Below are positions 13,314 to 24,545 of a stretch of DNA of 64,000 nt, piece by piece. Below the pieces are notes generated by a model. It was given only the letters and a program-made list of their open reading frames with translations. It did no database searches and was not told the DNA's origin. Both the position numbers and the translations under genes were made by a program. Source of the stretch: Callaeas wilsoni (Eukaryota > Chordata > Aves > Passeriformes > Callaeidae); the NCBI GenBank assembly GCA_013398955.1, contig VWPU01005414.1, forward strand, positions 310,001 through 374,000, read 5' to 3'. Position 1 is the stretch's first letter; every line of letters begins with the position of its first letter.

Positions 13314-16221
13314 GTAAATTCAATGTTTTAGTCAGATAAACACCACCATCACTTTTTGTGGGCTAAAGTGTTCTTAGATTTCTCTGAAAATCTTTCAGCC
13401 CTTGGAAGGGTTTCAAATTTGGACCATGCCTGCCCAAAGAAGAGCTTACAGGTACACAGCCCTCAACACATCTTGGGAAAATTTCTGCTCTGCTTAGTTC
13501 AAGGTGCTGCATCTCTGCATTATCAACTGAAGGCATTCAAATTGCTTTAGTGTTTTTCAAAGGCATATGAGAATGAACCAAAAATCTCTTCTAACCCAGA
13601 AAGACAAACTATTTCATGTGTTTTTCTCCCTGTTTAAGGGATTTATATATGTGCTATCTGGAAAGATTTTTCATTATGTTTTGCAGAAAAAAATTGAAAC
13701 TACCATAACTGATGCAAAAAATTTTGTTTTTCATAGTCATTTGACTGACATAACAACTGGCACAACTTGGATTCTCAGAGTTCTTAATATTTGCCTTTAG
13801 ACAACTTAATTAAAGCCTGTTCTAATTTAGGTAATAATTTCCTTAGTTTAAAACTACAAAAAACTTGGAACTTGCCAATGTTGTATGAGGTGGCTTATAT
13901 CTGATGTGGCAAAGAGAAAAGTCTAGGTCACCATTATTGCTGTGACTGAAGTGCATCCATACAGATGCAAGTAACATCCCCATCTTCAGCTGCAAATTTC
14001 TGCTAGAGAACATGCAAGTACTTTCCTAAAATAAATGACAGATTAAAAAGTTCATTACACACAATTATGCACAGGATGGGAAAGCACTGCAGAAATATCT
14101 TTTCAACATGTAAACCATAGGCTATATACATAAAAGATTACACTTCTACTCCAGCCATTGTGAGTAACGAGACTGAGTAGAAGACTTCCAACCTTACTAA
14201 GCCTATTATATGTTGCTGGTATTAAGCAAAATTCCTAGAAATTTGATACACTTTTCAAATTTAAAGAAAGCTCAAGAATCACCAGACAGAGGTCAGACAG
14301 CCATCCATTATTTAAAGAGATATTCTACTATTCCATTCTATGTAAAAATTCTTACTGATGAGTACAGAAAATCAAAACAAACGTCTCTTGTATTCAGCCT
14401 TTAAGACTTAATATTTCATGAGTAGAAGTTGACAATGAACAGCTGAGCAGGAAGGGAAGAAATCTTTGAAAAAACTCTGTATTCAATGGAATGCAAGCAA
14501 ATCCAGTGGTGATGAATTTCCTATCTGGTGAGTAGGTATGTTGAGACCAGACTCTGAAATAAGGTTACCCACTAGAGGAAATGAAGATAGCTACTGTATG
14601 AGGATTAGGGCAAGCACTGGTGAGACTAGCAACACACCCCCACACTTGCAAGTTAGTATATGAGCATTACTGATTTGAACTGTTAGTGTAAATCTCAATT
14701 TCCATTTCATGCATTCTGACCACTCTCGCAAACGCATGAGATTTTAGCAAGCGTATTTCCCCTTTTAATCCTTCCTCCTTTTCTTTTTTCGAACCTGTAT
14801 TTTTGTGATGGATAGAGTTTCTAGCTTTAGTTTGCTTTGGATGTGTTTCAAGAGACTTTAACTGGAAATAGACAATACTTTTACAGTACTGAACACTTGC
14901 TGAAGAAAAAAGTGTTAAGAGTAAAGCATCCGCACCTACATTCTGAGGACACATTTGGATTATAGGTTTCACAAGCCAGTAATATAAAGGAGTCAGAGTA
15001 AAGCACTGCTAAAAAATGCAGCCCAATAAAAACAAACCCTCCAACTTCATCTTATGTACCTGAAAACCCATAACCTATTTTAAAACAAGAACAAAACCAA
15101 GTTATTAATAAACTGGAAGCCCTACTGTTATTTTACAGCAATGCAGATATATTGCATATACTGTATGGTTCATTTGTGTCTTAGGCTTCTGTTGATCAGA
15201 AAATCTGCTACTAATCCTCTCTATCACCAATTGTAAACTGAACCCAGAAATTTAAAAAAAACTCTTTTGTACATAACACAATCTTCTTTGTAGACTTATA
15301 TAAACTTTAAAAATAATACCTATAGTGTTTTTATTTAATAAAAGGACTGCCTGAAAAATATTAATGCATAAAATATATCCAATTCTGTTTAGAAAGAAGC
15401 ATCCATTCTATTACTTACTCATTAAAGTTATGTGAAAAAAAGCTAGTCATCACACAGCTTTCTAATTTTCTGTATCTCCATTTATTCTGTTTTGGTTTTC
15501 AAGAGTAATCTTGACTGTTTCGCGATGTTCAGGTCACTTACACATACCTGATTCCCACTCAGTAGCTAGTGCTTGTAAGTATTCCTAATGAATTTTCTGC
15601 AAGTGTAATCAAAAAGCTCACCACTTTTATGAGCCACAATAAAAATTGCAAACATGTGCAGCATGTAGCTTGGATTAAGTTTTCAGTTCTCTGCTCCACT
15701 CCACCCAAACCTAAATCTTTTTCCTAAGGTCATCCTACACACTAATAGTGAATAAAGACAGCTAAACAGGCAACAATCTGGTATTACTCTTCCTCCAAAA
15801 GAAGAAAAAAAATACCAACTTCCATGACAAGTTTATACTGGGAAGGAGCTGAATCAGGAACCAAAATATGCTGGTTTTAAAGATATGGTTCCTCAGCCAG
15901 CTCCTCAGCAAAAAATGATATATAAATTGATTCAATAATTGAATAATTGATATTATTCTCTGTGTGAAAACATGACCCATTTAAAAATTCAAACTTCGTT
16001 CTGACTAAGACTAGTCAGTAAGGTGTTTTAGAAGGCAGCAGATACTTGCATTTCTTTATTAACTGTTCTAAATCAGTTTGGCAACAACTTCCCTTCCTAG
16101 CAGAACTGAACCACTCAGTGGACAAACAAGAGTAAAAAAGCCTTAAAATTATTCAGACAACATGCACAAAATGCTTGTCACCCCCCTGCACAAAGAATTT
16201 TTATGTAAGTTTTGCTACAAG
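13314..16221. other. PLN 3' UTR and intron sequence with no recognised gene
   Basis: AT-rich sequence on both sides of the likely PLN 3' end, with several AATAAA hexamers (14030, 15025). I see no family-matching ORF and no repeat I can name. Confidence 0.5.
14030..14035 (+). promoter_or_regulatory. Candidate PLN polyadenylation signal (AATAAA)
   Basis: This is a canonical AATAAA about 1.04 kb after the PLN stop codon, a plausible 3' UTR length for the gene. Further AATAAA hexamers occur downstream (for example 15025-15030). The sequence is AT-rich, so chance matches are common and the real 3' end could be any of these. Confidence 0.3.
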
Positions 16222-16835
16222 TGCACCAATGGCCAATGGTACAACTTGGCCAGTGGTATCCTGGCATGCATTAGGAAGAGCATTCCCAGCACGTCAAGGG
16301 AGATGATCTTGCCCCTCTAGTCTGCCCTCGTGAGGCTGTATCTGGAGTGCTGTGTCCAGTTCTGGACTCTGTAGTACGAGAGAGACATGGAGTTCCTGGA
16401 GCTGGTCCAGCAGAGGGCTACAAAAGGGACTAGAACATCTCTCTTATGAGGAAAGGCTGAGAAAGTTGGGCCTGTTGAGTCTCGAGGAGAGATGACTGAG
16501 AGAGGATCTCATCAATGTCTGTCAGTATCTGAAGGGAGGTGTCAAGNTGAAGGGAGGAGATGATGCAGCCAGGCTCTGCTGGGTGGTGCCAAGCAGCAAG
16601 ACAAGAGGCAATGGGCAGAAACTGATGCACAGCAAGTTCCAGCTGAACATGAGGAAGAACTTCTTTACTGTGCAGGTGACTGAGCACTGGAACAGGTTGT
16701 CCCAAGAGGCTGTGGAGGCTCCCTCATGGGAGATGTTCAGACACCACCTGGATGCAATCCTGTGCCGTGTGCTTTAGGATGACCCTGCTTGAGCAGGAAG
16801 ATGGTAGTCCCCTCCAACCTGATCCATTCTGAGAT
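16222..16835 (+). mobile_element. CR1 LINE, 3'-end fragment
   Basis: This is a long diverged CR1 3' segment in order: 'gatcttgcccctctagtctgccc', 'gaggctgtatctggagtgctgtgtccagtt', 'ctggtccagcagagggcta', 'aggaaaggctgagaaagttgggcctgttgagtc', 'tttactgtgcaggtgactgagcactgg', 'aacaggttgtcccaagaggctgtggaggctcc', and a terminal 'cccctccaacctgatccattctgaga'. CR1 is the dominant avian retrotransposon and is usually 5'-truncated, as here. One base is an N (16547), an assembly ambiguity inside the element. Confidence 0.95.
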
Positions 16836-18100
16836 ACCCACAGAACAATAATCATGAAAAATGTACACACTTTTTAATGTATGGTGAAACATACTTTATC
16901 TATATCCTCTCTGCCAAAATTAAAGCAGAATAATTGAACACATTCATTTAGAGAGTGTTCTTGTTTATATTTGGAAGCATACTAATACACTATAGGTTAC
17001 AGACCAGACACCTGTATTCGCGTGGCTATTAATGAATAGTGCCTGGCAGAATACAATTGGAAACTTATTTGTGAAATCCTGCAAGATCCAGAGATATCCT
17101 ATTTAACAACAAATGTAATCCTTTTAGCTTTGACCTCCATGATAAAAAGTGGGGAAAAAAACCCCAAAAAACCAACAAACAAAAAACCAGAACATTTTTA
17201 TAAGGATTCCTTTAAAAACTGATGCTCATCTCAATAAGAACCCTGGTAATTTAAATTATTTAATATAGGCCCTATATTTACTGTAATATCTGACTGATTG
17301 CTTTATAAGCCTTTTTTTTTTTAAGGTAAAATAATGCAAGCAGTTACATCTTTGTATAAAACTTAAAACTATAAAACACTGCCCTCTTGTGATCTTCCCT
17401 AAAAATGTAGTTGATTATTAAAAGGAAGTGTAGGCAACTGTTGGCAGTGTTAGGGCTGAGTGGGTTTATGTGTTCCTTTCATTTATGTATATATATTTCT
17501 ATAAATAAAACCCAATTGTTCAGTTATTAATGCTATCTTAAAATAAGTAATTGCATATGTGCTATTAAAAGCACTAGGGACGCGTCCTCTGCCAGCTCAA
17601 TCCAGATTCTTCGTAAGGCATTTGCAAGACTGCAGTGGACCTTACACAGCACATTGCTGGCTAAACACAACTGCACTGCACGATGCCAAACCCTAGTAGG
17701 GTAGGAAATACTTCTATTAACAGAGAGACATTTTGCCCAGATAAGAAAGCAGGGAGGGAAGGGGTGTTGCACCTATAGAGATATTTTGAAAGTAAAGTTT
17801 TAACAGTCTATTGCTGAAACAGACCAAGCCTTGAGAACAGTCATTCTTTTGAAAATTCAGTGGGCCTGGAAAGTACCATACACATTAAAAAAAGTCAATG
17901 AAGTGCCAAACTGTATAATACAATTCAAATCCTTCCTTCAATTATTAGTTCTTTAGAAATTCTTCAGTAGTGGAAAGAAAGTTACCATTAACCTTAATTT
18001 TATTTCATTTTATTTTTAAGGTATTTGAGAAAAAAGGCTTGTAGGAACGTCCAGAATACTTTTCCAGAAAAAACCCAAACAACTAGCTATCGTAAGCATA
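16836..18100. other. Spacer between CR1 and the micropeptide exon
   Basis: AT-rich sequence with the MEF2/TATA-like site at 17499. A promoter for the downstream micropeptide could lie here, but nothing else stands out. Confidence 0.4.
17499..17508 (+). promoter_or_regulatory. MEF2-consensus / TATA-like site upstream of the micropeptide
   Basis: CTATAAATAA fits the MEF2 consensus YTAWWWWTAR at every position and also contains a TATA-box-like core. It lies about 750 bases before the micropeptide start codon on the same strand. MEF2 sites are common in striated-muscle promoters. In AT-rich intron sequence such a match is also expected by chance. Confidence 0.25.
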
Positions 18101-18115
18101 CATTTTTTTCTTAAG
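18101..18115 (+). other. Candidate 3' splice site upstream of the micropeptide ORF
   Basis: A run of T followed by CTTAAG ends at 18115, with a possible branch point (CTAGCTAT) about 30 bases upstream. It would place the ORF in an exon beginning at 18116, echoing the PLN layout of a noncoding first exon followed by one coding exon. An exon from here would contain a four-codon upstream ORF (ATG at about 18158, stop TGA at about 18170). Other weaker AG sites lie nearer the start codon, such as 18228. Confidence 0.35.
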
Positions 18116-18255
18116 TGGCAGAAACCAAAAACCAGCAAAAGAGCTGTGGACACAATGAAATTCATGTGAACCTATATGGCTTAGTACTGAAGGGGCAACC
18201 CTAAGCTACACCTCAGAGTCTGCTGCAGGCACAAGAAGACAGACTGATGCACATT

Positions 18256-18354
18256 ATGGATCTTGCCAACAATAGAGGTCTCAACCTGCTACTCAACTTT
18301 CTGCTCATTTTCTTGGTTCTAGTGCTCGCATTTATTCTTGTGAAGCTGATGTGA
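18256..18354 (+). CDS. PLN/sarcolipin-like 32-residue transmembrane micropeptide (candidate new SERCA regulator)
   Basis: This intact ORF of 32 codons plus stop starts in a strong Kozak context (A at -3, G at +4). An in-frame upstream ATG at 18247 would give 35 residues but has a weak context. The peptide is a short polar N-terminus (MDLANNRG) followed by one hydrophobic helix ending NFLLIFLVLVLAFILVKLM. Aligned without gaps to PLN 31-52, 10 of 22 residues are identical, among them the positions of PLN Leu31, Asn34, Phe35, Ile38, Leu42 and Val49, the face known to bind SERCA. The length (32) and the Val-Lys near the end match sarcolipin (31 residues, Val-Arg). It lacks the Ser16/Thr17 regulatory segment and the three PLN cysteines. 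It sits on the PLN strand, 5.3 kb downstream, inside the same CEP85L intron. I infer a tandem paralogue of PLN; I do not recognise a named gene. Expression is unproven, and the leucine-rich composition inflates similarity somewhat. Confidence 0.72.
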   Translation: MDLANNRGLNLLLNFLLIFLVLVLAFILVKLM

Positions 18355-18716
18355 ACCTCTGCTAGGCTCTGTTTCCTTCTCAGATTTTGCCTTGAGGATT
18401 TTGCAACCACTAAACCTGGACTTTAGACTACTTGAATATAAGCATGCAAAGGCTGCAGAGGCTGAAATATCCAACAGTCAGAGAATGTGTTCACACCTCA
18501 AATTGATCAGAAATCAATCCTAAGAGCTGTGCACAAGTATCTACCTGCTACTGAGTGAAGAAAGTACCTACAGCCTTGCCAAGTACCTGAAGAAAACCAA
18601 GAATGCATCAGCAGCTACTGTAGTTTCTCATTGCTAGGGCTGATTGTTATTTAAAGATCTACAAATTATTTGCAGCATTCAAGGAACATAATTTCTGCAA
18701 AAAGGGGATAGCAGAA

Positions 18717-18722
18717 ATTAAA
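18717..18722 (+). promoter_or_regulatory. Candidate polyadenylation signal (ATTAAA) for the micropeptide transcript
   Basis: This common variant hexamer lies about 360 bases after the micropeptide stop codon and is followed by a GT-containing stretch. It is only suggestive in AT-rich DNA. Confidence 0.25.
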
Positions 18723-19930
18723 TTTTTAAAATGGGATTTCTGTGGAACATATACTTCATGGGAAATGACAGCAGGAAGTCAAACCAAAATGCCAGCATTG
18801 AGTTGACAGCATACATCAAATTACCTGTGAAAAGCACGGATGCGGTAAATGGAAACAAAGACATCCCTGAAAAGCAGCTTGCAGTAGCAGAGATGGGGAT
18901 AAGTGAAGGTCAAATATGAAAACATAATTATTACTTAGACCTTTTTTGACCACCTGTGGTTCACTGCAACACCTTAAAAGCCAGAAGCCTTCTGTTATCC
19001 AGCATATCAAAAGAAGCAGCTGTCAAAACACCTGAAAAACAAAGGGCCATTACCCAGGGTTATCGTAACTCTGCCCAGGAAACCCTCAGCACCAGCACAT
19101 ACACCAGCAGTAGGCACATCTGCACAAACCCAAGATGCTTTACAGCCTTAGTAAGAGGATTTACCACTTATGCACAGGTCAAGTGAGCAATGTGGGGGCC
19201 CTCCAGCCGTATTTGACAAACCACTTGTTACTTGCCAGTGCAATCATCAGTCCATAGCCTGTCCTCACCTCTAGGCATGCAGCAAAAACTTCTTACAGGA
19301 CCTTCTTTTGTGGCTCTTTACAGGATGATGTATTTTTCCCACAGGGTCCTGGGAAGGAGAGTGACCAACAAGAGCACACTTCTGTTGGAATGATTTTCCC
19401 AAAGGTAGCTCTAAATACATGAGAAGTGCTGGGAAAGGAGGGGACCAGAAGCAGATTTTCATACATTACATTGGAGCCAAACAACTTTCTCTTAGTATCT
19501 CACTTTCCCAAGTGAAACACAGGAACAGTGTGCACCAACAAATACATATTGTACAGTAAATTTATTGCCATAGATATGCATATTAACACACGTGCAAAAG
19601 AGGCAGATGTTGTTCACGGGTGGGGGAAGCCCTAGCTCCAGCTTCCTATTGCCAACAGCACATCCCTGATTCAGCACATATACTGCTGAGTGCTGACTAT
19701 ATTATAGAGCTGATCTAGTCATGTCCATGCCCAGAATTTCCACGTGATCACTGTTGTTGTGGGGTGATTCAGTTATCTGCAGGAGACTCATCTAAACTGG
19801 ATCTATGAATAGACTCTTCACAGGAAAAGGCAGTATGCCCAGCAAACTCAAAAGCTTAAGGAAGGCCTACCATTAATAGGTATCCACGTTCCACTCTATG
19901 CTACCTGCTCCAAAGCTTATAGAGCATTAG
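18723..19930. other. CEP85L intron 3 sequence with no recognised feature
   Basis: Between the micropeptide's candidate 3' end and the foldback I see only short ORFs without family resemblance. Confidence 0.5.
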
Positions 19931-20073
19931 TGTGCTGGTTTTGTCTGGAATAAAGTTAATTTTCTTCATAGTATAGTAGTTAGCATGGGACTACAGCTTG
20001 GTACAAGTCTAAAGTGTAGTTCCATACCAGCTACTATGAAGGAAAATACCTCTGCCCCAGCCAAACCAGCACA
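19931..20073. repeat. Imperfect palindrome (foldback) with LTR-like arms
   Basis: The left arm begins TGTGCTGGTTTTGTCTGGAA and runs through AAAGTTAATTTTCTTCATAG; the right arm is its inverted copy, ending CCCCAGCCAAACCAGCACA. The arms are about 65-70 bases and pair almost to the centre near 20002. The arm sequence resembles the first bases of the solo LTR at 27463 (GTTTGGCTGGGAAAAAGTTA), so this looks like an inverted duplication of an LTR end or a small nonautonomous foldback element. Confidence 0.75.
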
Positions 20074-23000
20074 ACAGCCTACAGCAGCACAGACAGTTAA
20101 AATGAAAGCTTTTTTTCTCAGCTGCTCTGAAATATGTGCAATAAACATTTAAAATAGCTTCTGCAAACTACATACCCATAGTTTTTTGAAGTTGATAGTT
20201 ATAGTAGTATGAATTCCAATCTGTTTCTATTTAAAGCAGAAAACTTTGCACAGCTACATCACAATAAGCACTTCATCATTTATTTTGATAATCTTGAACT
20301 ATTCTGCTTTTAAAAAAATCTGTAAATTTGTATACCAGAGATATATGTGGTAATGGTTACATAGTTGTGTATTACTTAGGAGAATTCCTGCTGATGCTTG
20401 ACATAGATGGCTCAAAGCACACCAAAATCACAGAAACAAACAGGGAATCCACTCTAGCCCAAAGGAGAATAAGAACAGTTTTCCCAACAAAATGGTTATT
20501 CACTGACATACTGCTTGGGACTACACAAAGCTTATTGTCTATATGACCTTCTGTATATTCAGAAGTTTCCTTATCTTAACCACTGTGACAGCAGTTGGCC
20601 CTGACAAAACAATAAAATCACATATTCCTTTTTAGTAAATTGGGGAAGATGAGTCTACTGCCACCAACTATCGTGTATTTCCAGATCAAAAATTATACAC
20701 CAAGGAAGTCTGTGAGAAACCTTGCTGTTAGAGCATGGAGAAACAAGCCCTAGATACAAATCCCAGTAGCCTACACTCAGCCAGCAATGAACATGACAGA
20801 ATCCTCCACAAATGCTGAAATACGCTGCTGAAACTGAAACATGCATTTTCCTGAGATGACATATAAAGTTGGCAAAGTTATCAGCTAACCAATGCCAAGG
20901 CTCTTTTTGCAATCAAGCACAGTCCAAGTTTGGTTTCCCATCATCTGCTAGCACTTACTCCAGACTGAACCTACAAGAACCTTATAATGAACGGAATCCC
21001 ATTTGCTGGGCTATCGACTTCACAGCAAAAGGAACAGACCATAAAAGCTTAATTATGGCTCACAGTAAAGGAGTTTGCTCTGCTAGCTAAAAGCGATAAT
21101 TCCTTATGTTAAAAAGTTGTATATTCCTGAAAAGTATGGTTTTAGCAAAATGTGATCAAGGAAAGATGTTGATATTAATAATTTTAATGTTCTGACCTGA
21201 CACAACTGTAAAAAAACCCTAGCTTTAGTTGACATTTAAGAATAAAGTTCTATGTGGCAACAATGTTATTTGAAGAATGTTACGACTTTTTCTTTCAATT
21301 AAAGCTTTACAGCTTTGTTTACCAATGTTTAGGTATGCATGCAGCTTACTTTCTTCCTTTTCTGTTTTGCAATGAAAATTGTTCTAATAACTCTAAACTT
21401 CTCACTGCATTAAAACCTAATTTCCAGCACCTTTTATATACGTGGTATGACCAATCCAGTGTTTTCCTCATTAAAAAAAAAACCACTAAACCTGGTACAT
21501 TAAAGGGAAAAGATGCACTTAAGCAATTTCCACCTATTATCTCTGCAATATTCTGGCACAAGTTAGCATACCATGAAGAAATCATGCAGATGTGCTGCAC
21601 GTCGGAAAAAAGAGATTCATACTGTGATACTTACAACACTGTACGAAGTTAATATGTAAATATGCAATCTTCTGAAGCTTTCCTTCTTATTATATGATAT
21701 CCAGCTATTTTAAAGGCATACTTTCATTTTAAATCTAATTTTTGGACCAGCATACAGCATGTACCTACATGCATTCAGATAATAGGATATATAATAGGAT
21801 CAGGCTTCAAGAAATGCCATTGCTTGAAAACATAGAGCCTTTTAATTTAGATTTTATGGCCTCCTAGTTCAGTAAATGGAAAATGCTGTTGTGTGCTACA
21901 AGCATTTTTTTCTCTTAATACCATCCTTATCACACATTTCCCTACTCAAAGATCAGCTGTATACTGAAAACAATTAAACAATTAAGTGTATAGTGAAATA
22001 TAAATTCTGCTTGGAAACTGTTTTCATTGAAGCAATATTTCTATGTCTCAGTGCATAAACTGAACTCCATAAACTGAAGAACTGTTAAAATCTGTTCCTA
22101 GGAAATGCGTAGGAGAATGTTTATTTTCAAAAAGCATACATTAAGTAACTCACGTTAGCTAAGGAAATTAAATTTCAGGTGCAACTCCATGATGTTACAC
22201 AATAACCAAAGACCAGATTCTCCTTGAAGATTTATTTCTGAAATGTACAAACATCACACCCACAGCTGAAAGATGCACCTTACCTAAGAGGCATCCTGTT
22301 GTTCCACAGCATGTTTTCTGCAGGTGCAATCCTGACCACATCCTGAAGGACAATCACAGTGTAGTGGTAGGTCTTCTACCCAACACTCTGAGCTTCCCTT
22401 ACAATGCACAGGAAATTTTATTTTACAACCCATAGTTTACAATGGGAATGGCCCCATGATAGGCTTTATAATTTGGGGAGCAAAGTGTAAGAAAAACCAC
22501 TGAGTTCAGTCAACTTCAGACTACTAAGGAGGCAGAGAATCTTAAGCTTGAAAGTAATTAACCTCGGAACAGCTTTTGAGGAACGTTACATTATACTTTC
22601 CATTAGCCTTTAGAGTAAACAAAGGGAAAGCTTGTCTGATTTTACAAAAAATTAACTCTGAATTAGAGTTTTCTTCAGTCAACTGTCTATATTAGTCAGT
22701 GAGGACATAAAATTTATTTGTAGGGTGTATTATTAAGTCCAACAGCTGTTCCTGAACCATCAGTCCTCAAAATCAACTCAGAAAATTGTTGCTGTCTATT
22801 CTTACTTCATTAGTGATAGGCTGGTAGAAGCGGAGGCTACAGACTGCAGCTACCTTAAGGATGCACAAAGGTGCTCTAGATTAACAGTTGAAAGCAAAGT
22901 TTGTTTTATTCTCTGTTCATGGTAATAGTAGTTTTAAAGCAAAACAATGATAATGTAATATTTTTCAGTTCTAGAAAAACCACTACATTTCCATCAGCCC

Positions 23001-24012
23001 ATAATACAATATTTAATATACATATTTAATATACATATTAAAAGCAAAAAAGCAAAAGTAATCCTTACTAAAAGGAAAAGAAAAATAAAAAATTTATATA
23101 GAGTTGTGGCTTTCCTCCTTTTATAAGTCACCAGCTTCCTCTTTGCCTTCTACTCTATCTCTTAGATATATGTTCCACTTAGGATTGCAGTTTTCTTGGT
23201 TTCTCAGAAATAATAAAATACCAGTTCCCAGGTACATATGTGATCTCTGAAAAAAGGCCACAGCAGAATGATGCTGAGGTTTCTTTAAAAAACAGGTGTC
23301 AAGACAGGAAGAACCATTCTTGTTTCTCTCATCTCTCCTCCTTAGAGCTGTAACCTCTGTCAGAAAGACAGAGAGGGCAGGGAGGGACAGCAGGGGATGC
23401 CTCTAAGAGCCCAAAGGCTCACTGCTCTTGCACATGCTTTAATCTTCTCTGGGTCCTACTTCACAACCACATCTCACTTGAGGACATAAAACACATCCCA
23501 TTTCAAGGCCTAGCCATGCGACTCCAGATCATGCCAATGGATGATCAAGAATGATCAGATCATGCCAACGGCCATCAGGAATGTCCTCCACAGAGATGTA
23601 AAAGTTACAGGTGCAACAAACAAAAAAAAAAGCCAGTTTTAGGCAAAATGTCAAATCTCAAAAACCCAGAAAGGCGCAGCACTGTTTTTGAATTGAAGTC
23701 AAAGATAAATAATGCTTGTGTTCCCCCTGCTGGTTCTGTCCTCCAAACACAGCTCGGCACCAGTGCCTGCATGGATGAAAGTTTTTGAGCAACTGTACAC
23801 AGCTTCAAATATTTAACTTTGCCTTCATACTGTATTTAAACATGACCAGAGTGAGAAAGCACTTCTGAGACAGGAAGGACAAAAGCTGGAAGTTGTTTTG
23901 ATCTAAACAAAAATAAATTTCTAAAACACTCACACTAAACAAAGTGTTGTAAAGGCACATATAAGACGATGAAGAGACCTATGCCTAAATGAAGCAAATA
24001 AGTAAATAAAGC
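20074..24012. other. CEP85L intron 3 sequence; one short local duplication
   Basis: AT-rich, without a recognisable exon. A plus-strand ORF of 132 codons (21254-21652) has no motif I recognise. At 23526-23583 a unit of about 31 bases beginning AGATCATGCCAA is duplicated in tandem. Confidence 0.5.
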
Positions 24013-24545
24013 TTACGCTGCTCTTGTGAGACCTTGTCTGCAGTACTGCACACAGTTCTGGTGTCCCCAAAATAAAGAAGAATGTGGAACTGTTGCAGCA
24101 AGTCCAAAGGAGGCCACAAAGTTGGTAAGTGGACTGCAGCACTTCCCCTATGAACACAGGGTGAGGAAGGTGGAGCTGTTCAGCCTGGAGAAGAGAAGGT
24201 TGCATGGAAACCTCATAGCAGCTTTCCAGTATCTGAAGGGGGCCTACTGGAGTTCCTTCATAGGAAGTGTAGTGATAGGATAAGAAGTAATGGGTACAAA
24301 CTGAAAAAGAGGAAATTTAAGGCTGAATATTAGGAAGAAATTCTTTACTAGGAGGGTGGTAAGACACAGAAACAGGTTGCTCAGGGAAGTTGTGGATGCC
24401 CCAACCCTGGCAGTGTCCAAGGCCAGGTTGGATAAGGCCTTGAGCCACCTGGTCTAGTGGGAGGTGTCCCTGCCTATGGCAGAGGGGGTTGGCACTAGAT
24501 GATCTTTAAGGTCCCTTCCAACCCTTAACTTTCTGTAATTCTGTA
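24013..24545 (+). mobile_element. CR1 LINE, 3'-end fragment
   Basis: This is a CR1 3' segment: 'gtgagaccttgtctgcagtactg', 'ttcagcctggagaagagaaggtt', 'tctttactaggagggtggtaagac', 'aacaggttgctcagggaagttgtggatgcccc', 'ggccaggttggataaggcc', and 'gatctttaaggtcccttccaaccc', finishing 'tttctgtaattctgt'. It is 5'-truncated and on the plus strand, opposite to CEP85L transcription. Confidence 0.96.

Noticed and set aside
16430..16777. ORFs on both strands at 16430-16777
   Set aside because: They lie inside the CR1 fragment and do not represent a host gene.
18213..18410. 65-codon minus-strand ORF overlapping the micropeptide
   Set aside because: It is rich in Ser/Arg because it is the complement of a leucine-rich coding strand; no family match, and the plus-strand reading has homology to PLN.
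21254..21652. 132-codon plus-strand ORF
   Set aside because: Aromatic- and lysine-rich translation of AT-rich DNA with an embedded A-run; no family signature.
24026..24283. 85-codon plus-strand ORF with a CR1-type translation
   Set aside because: Part of the CR1 copy at 24013-24545.
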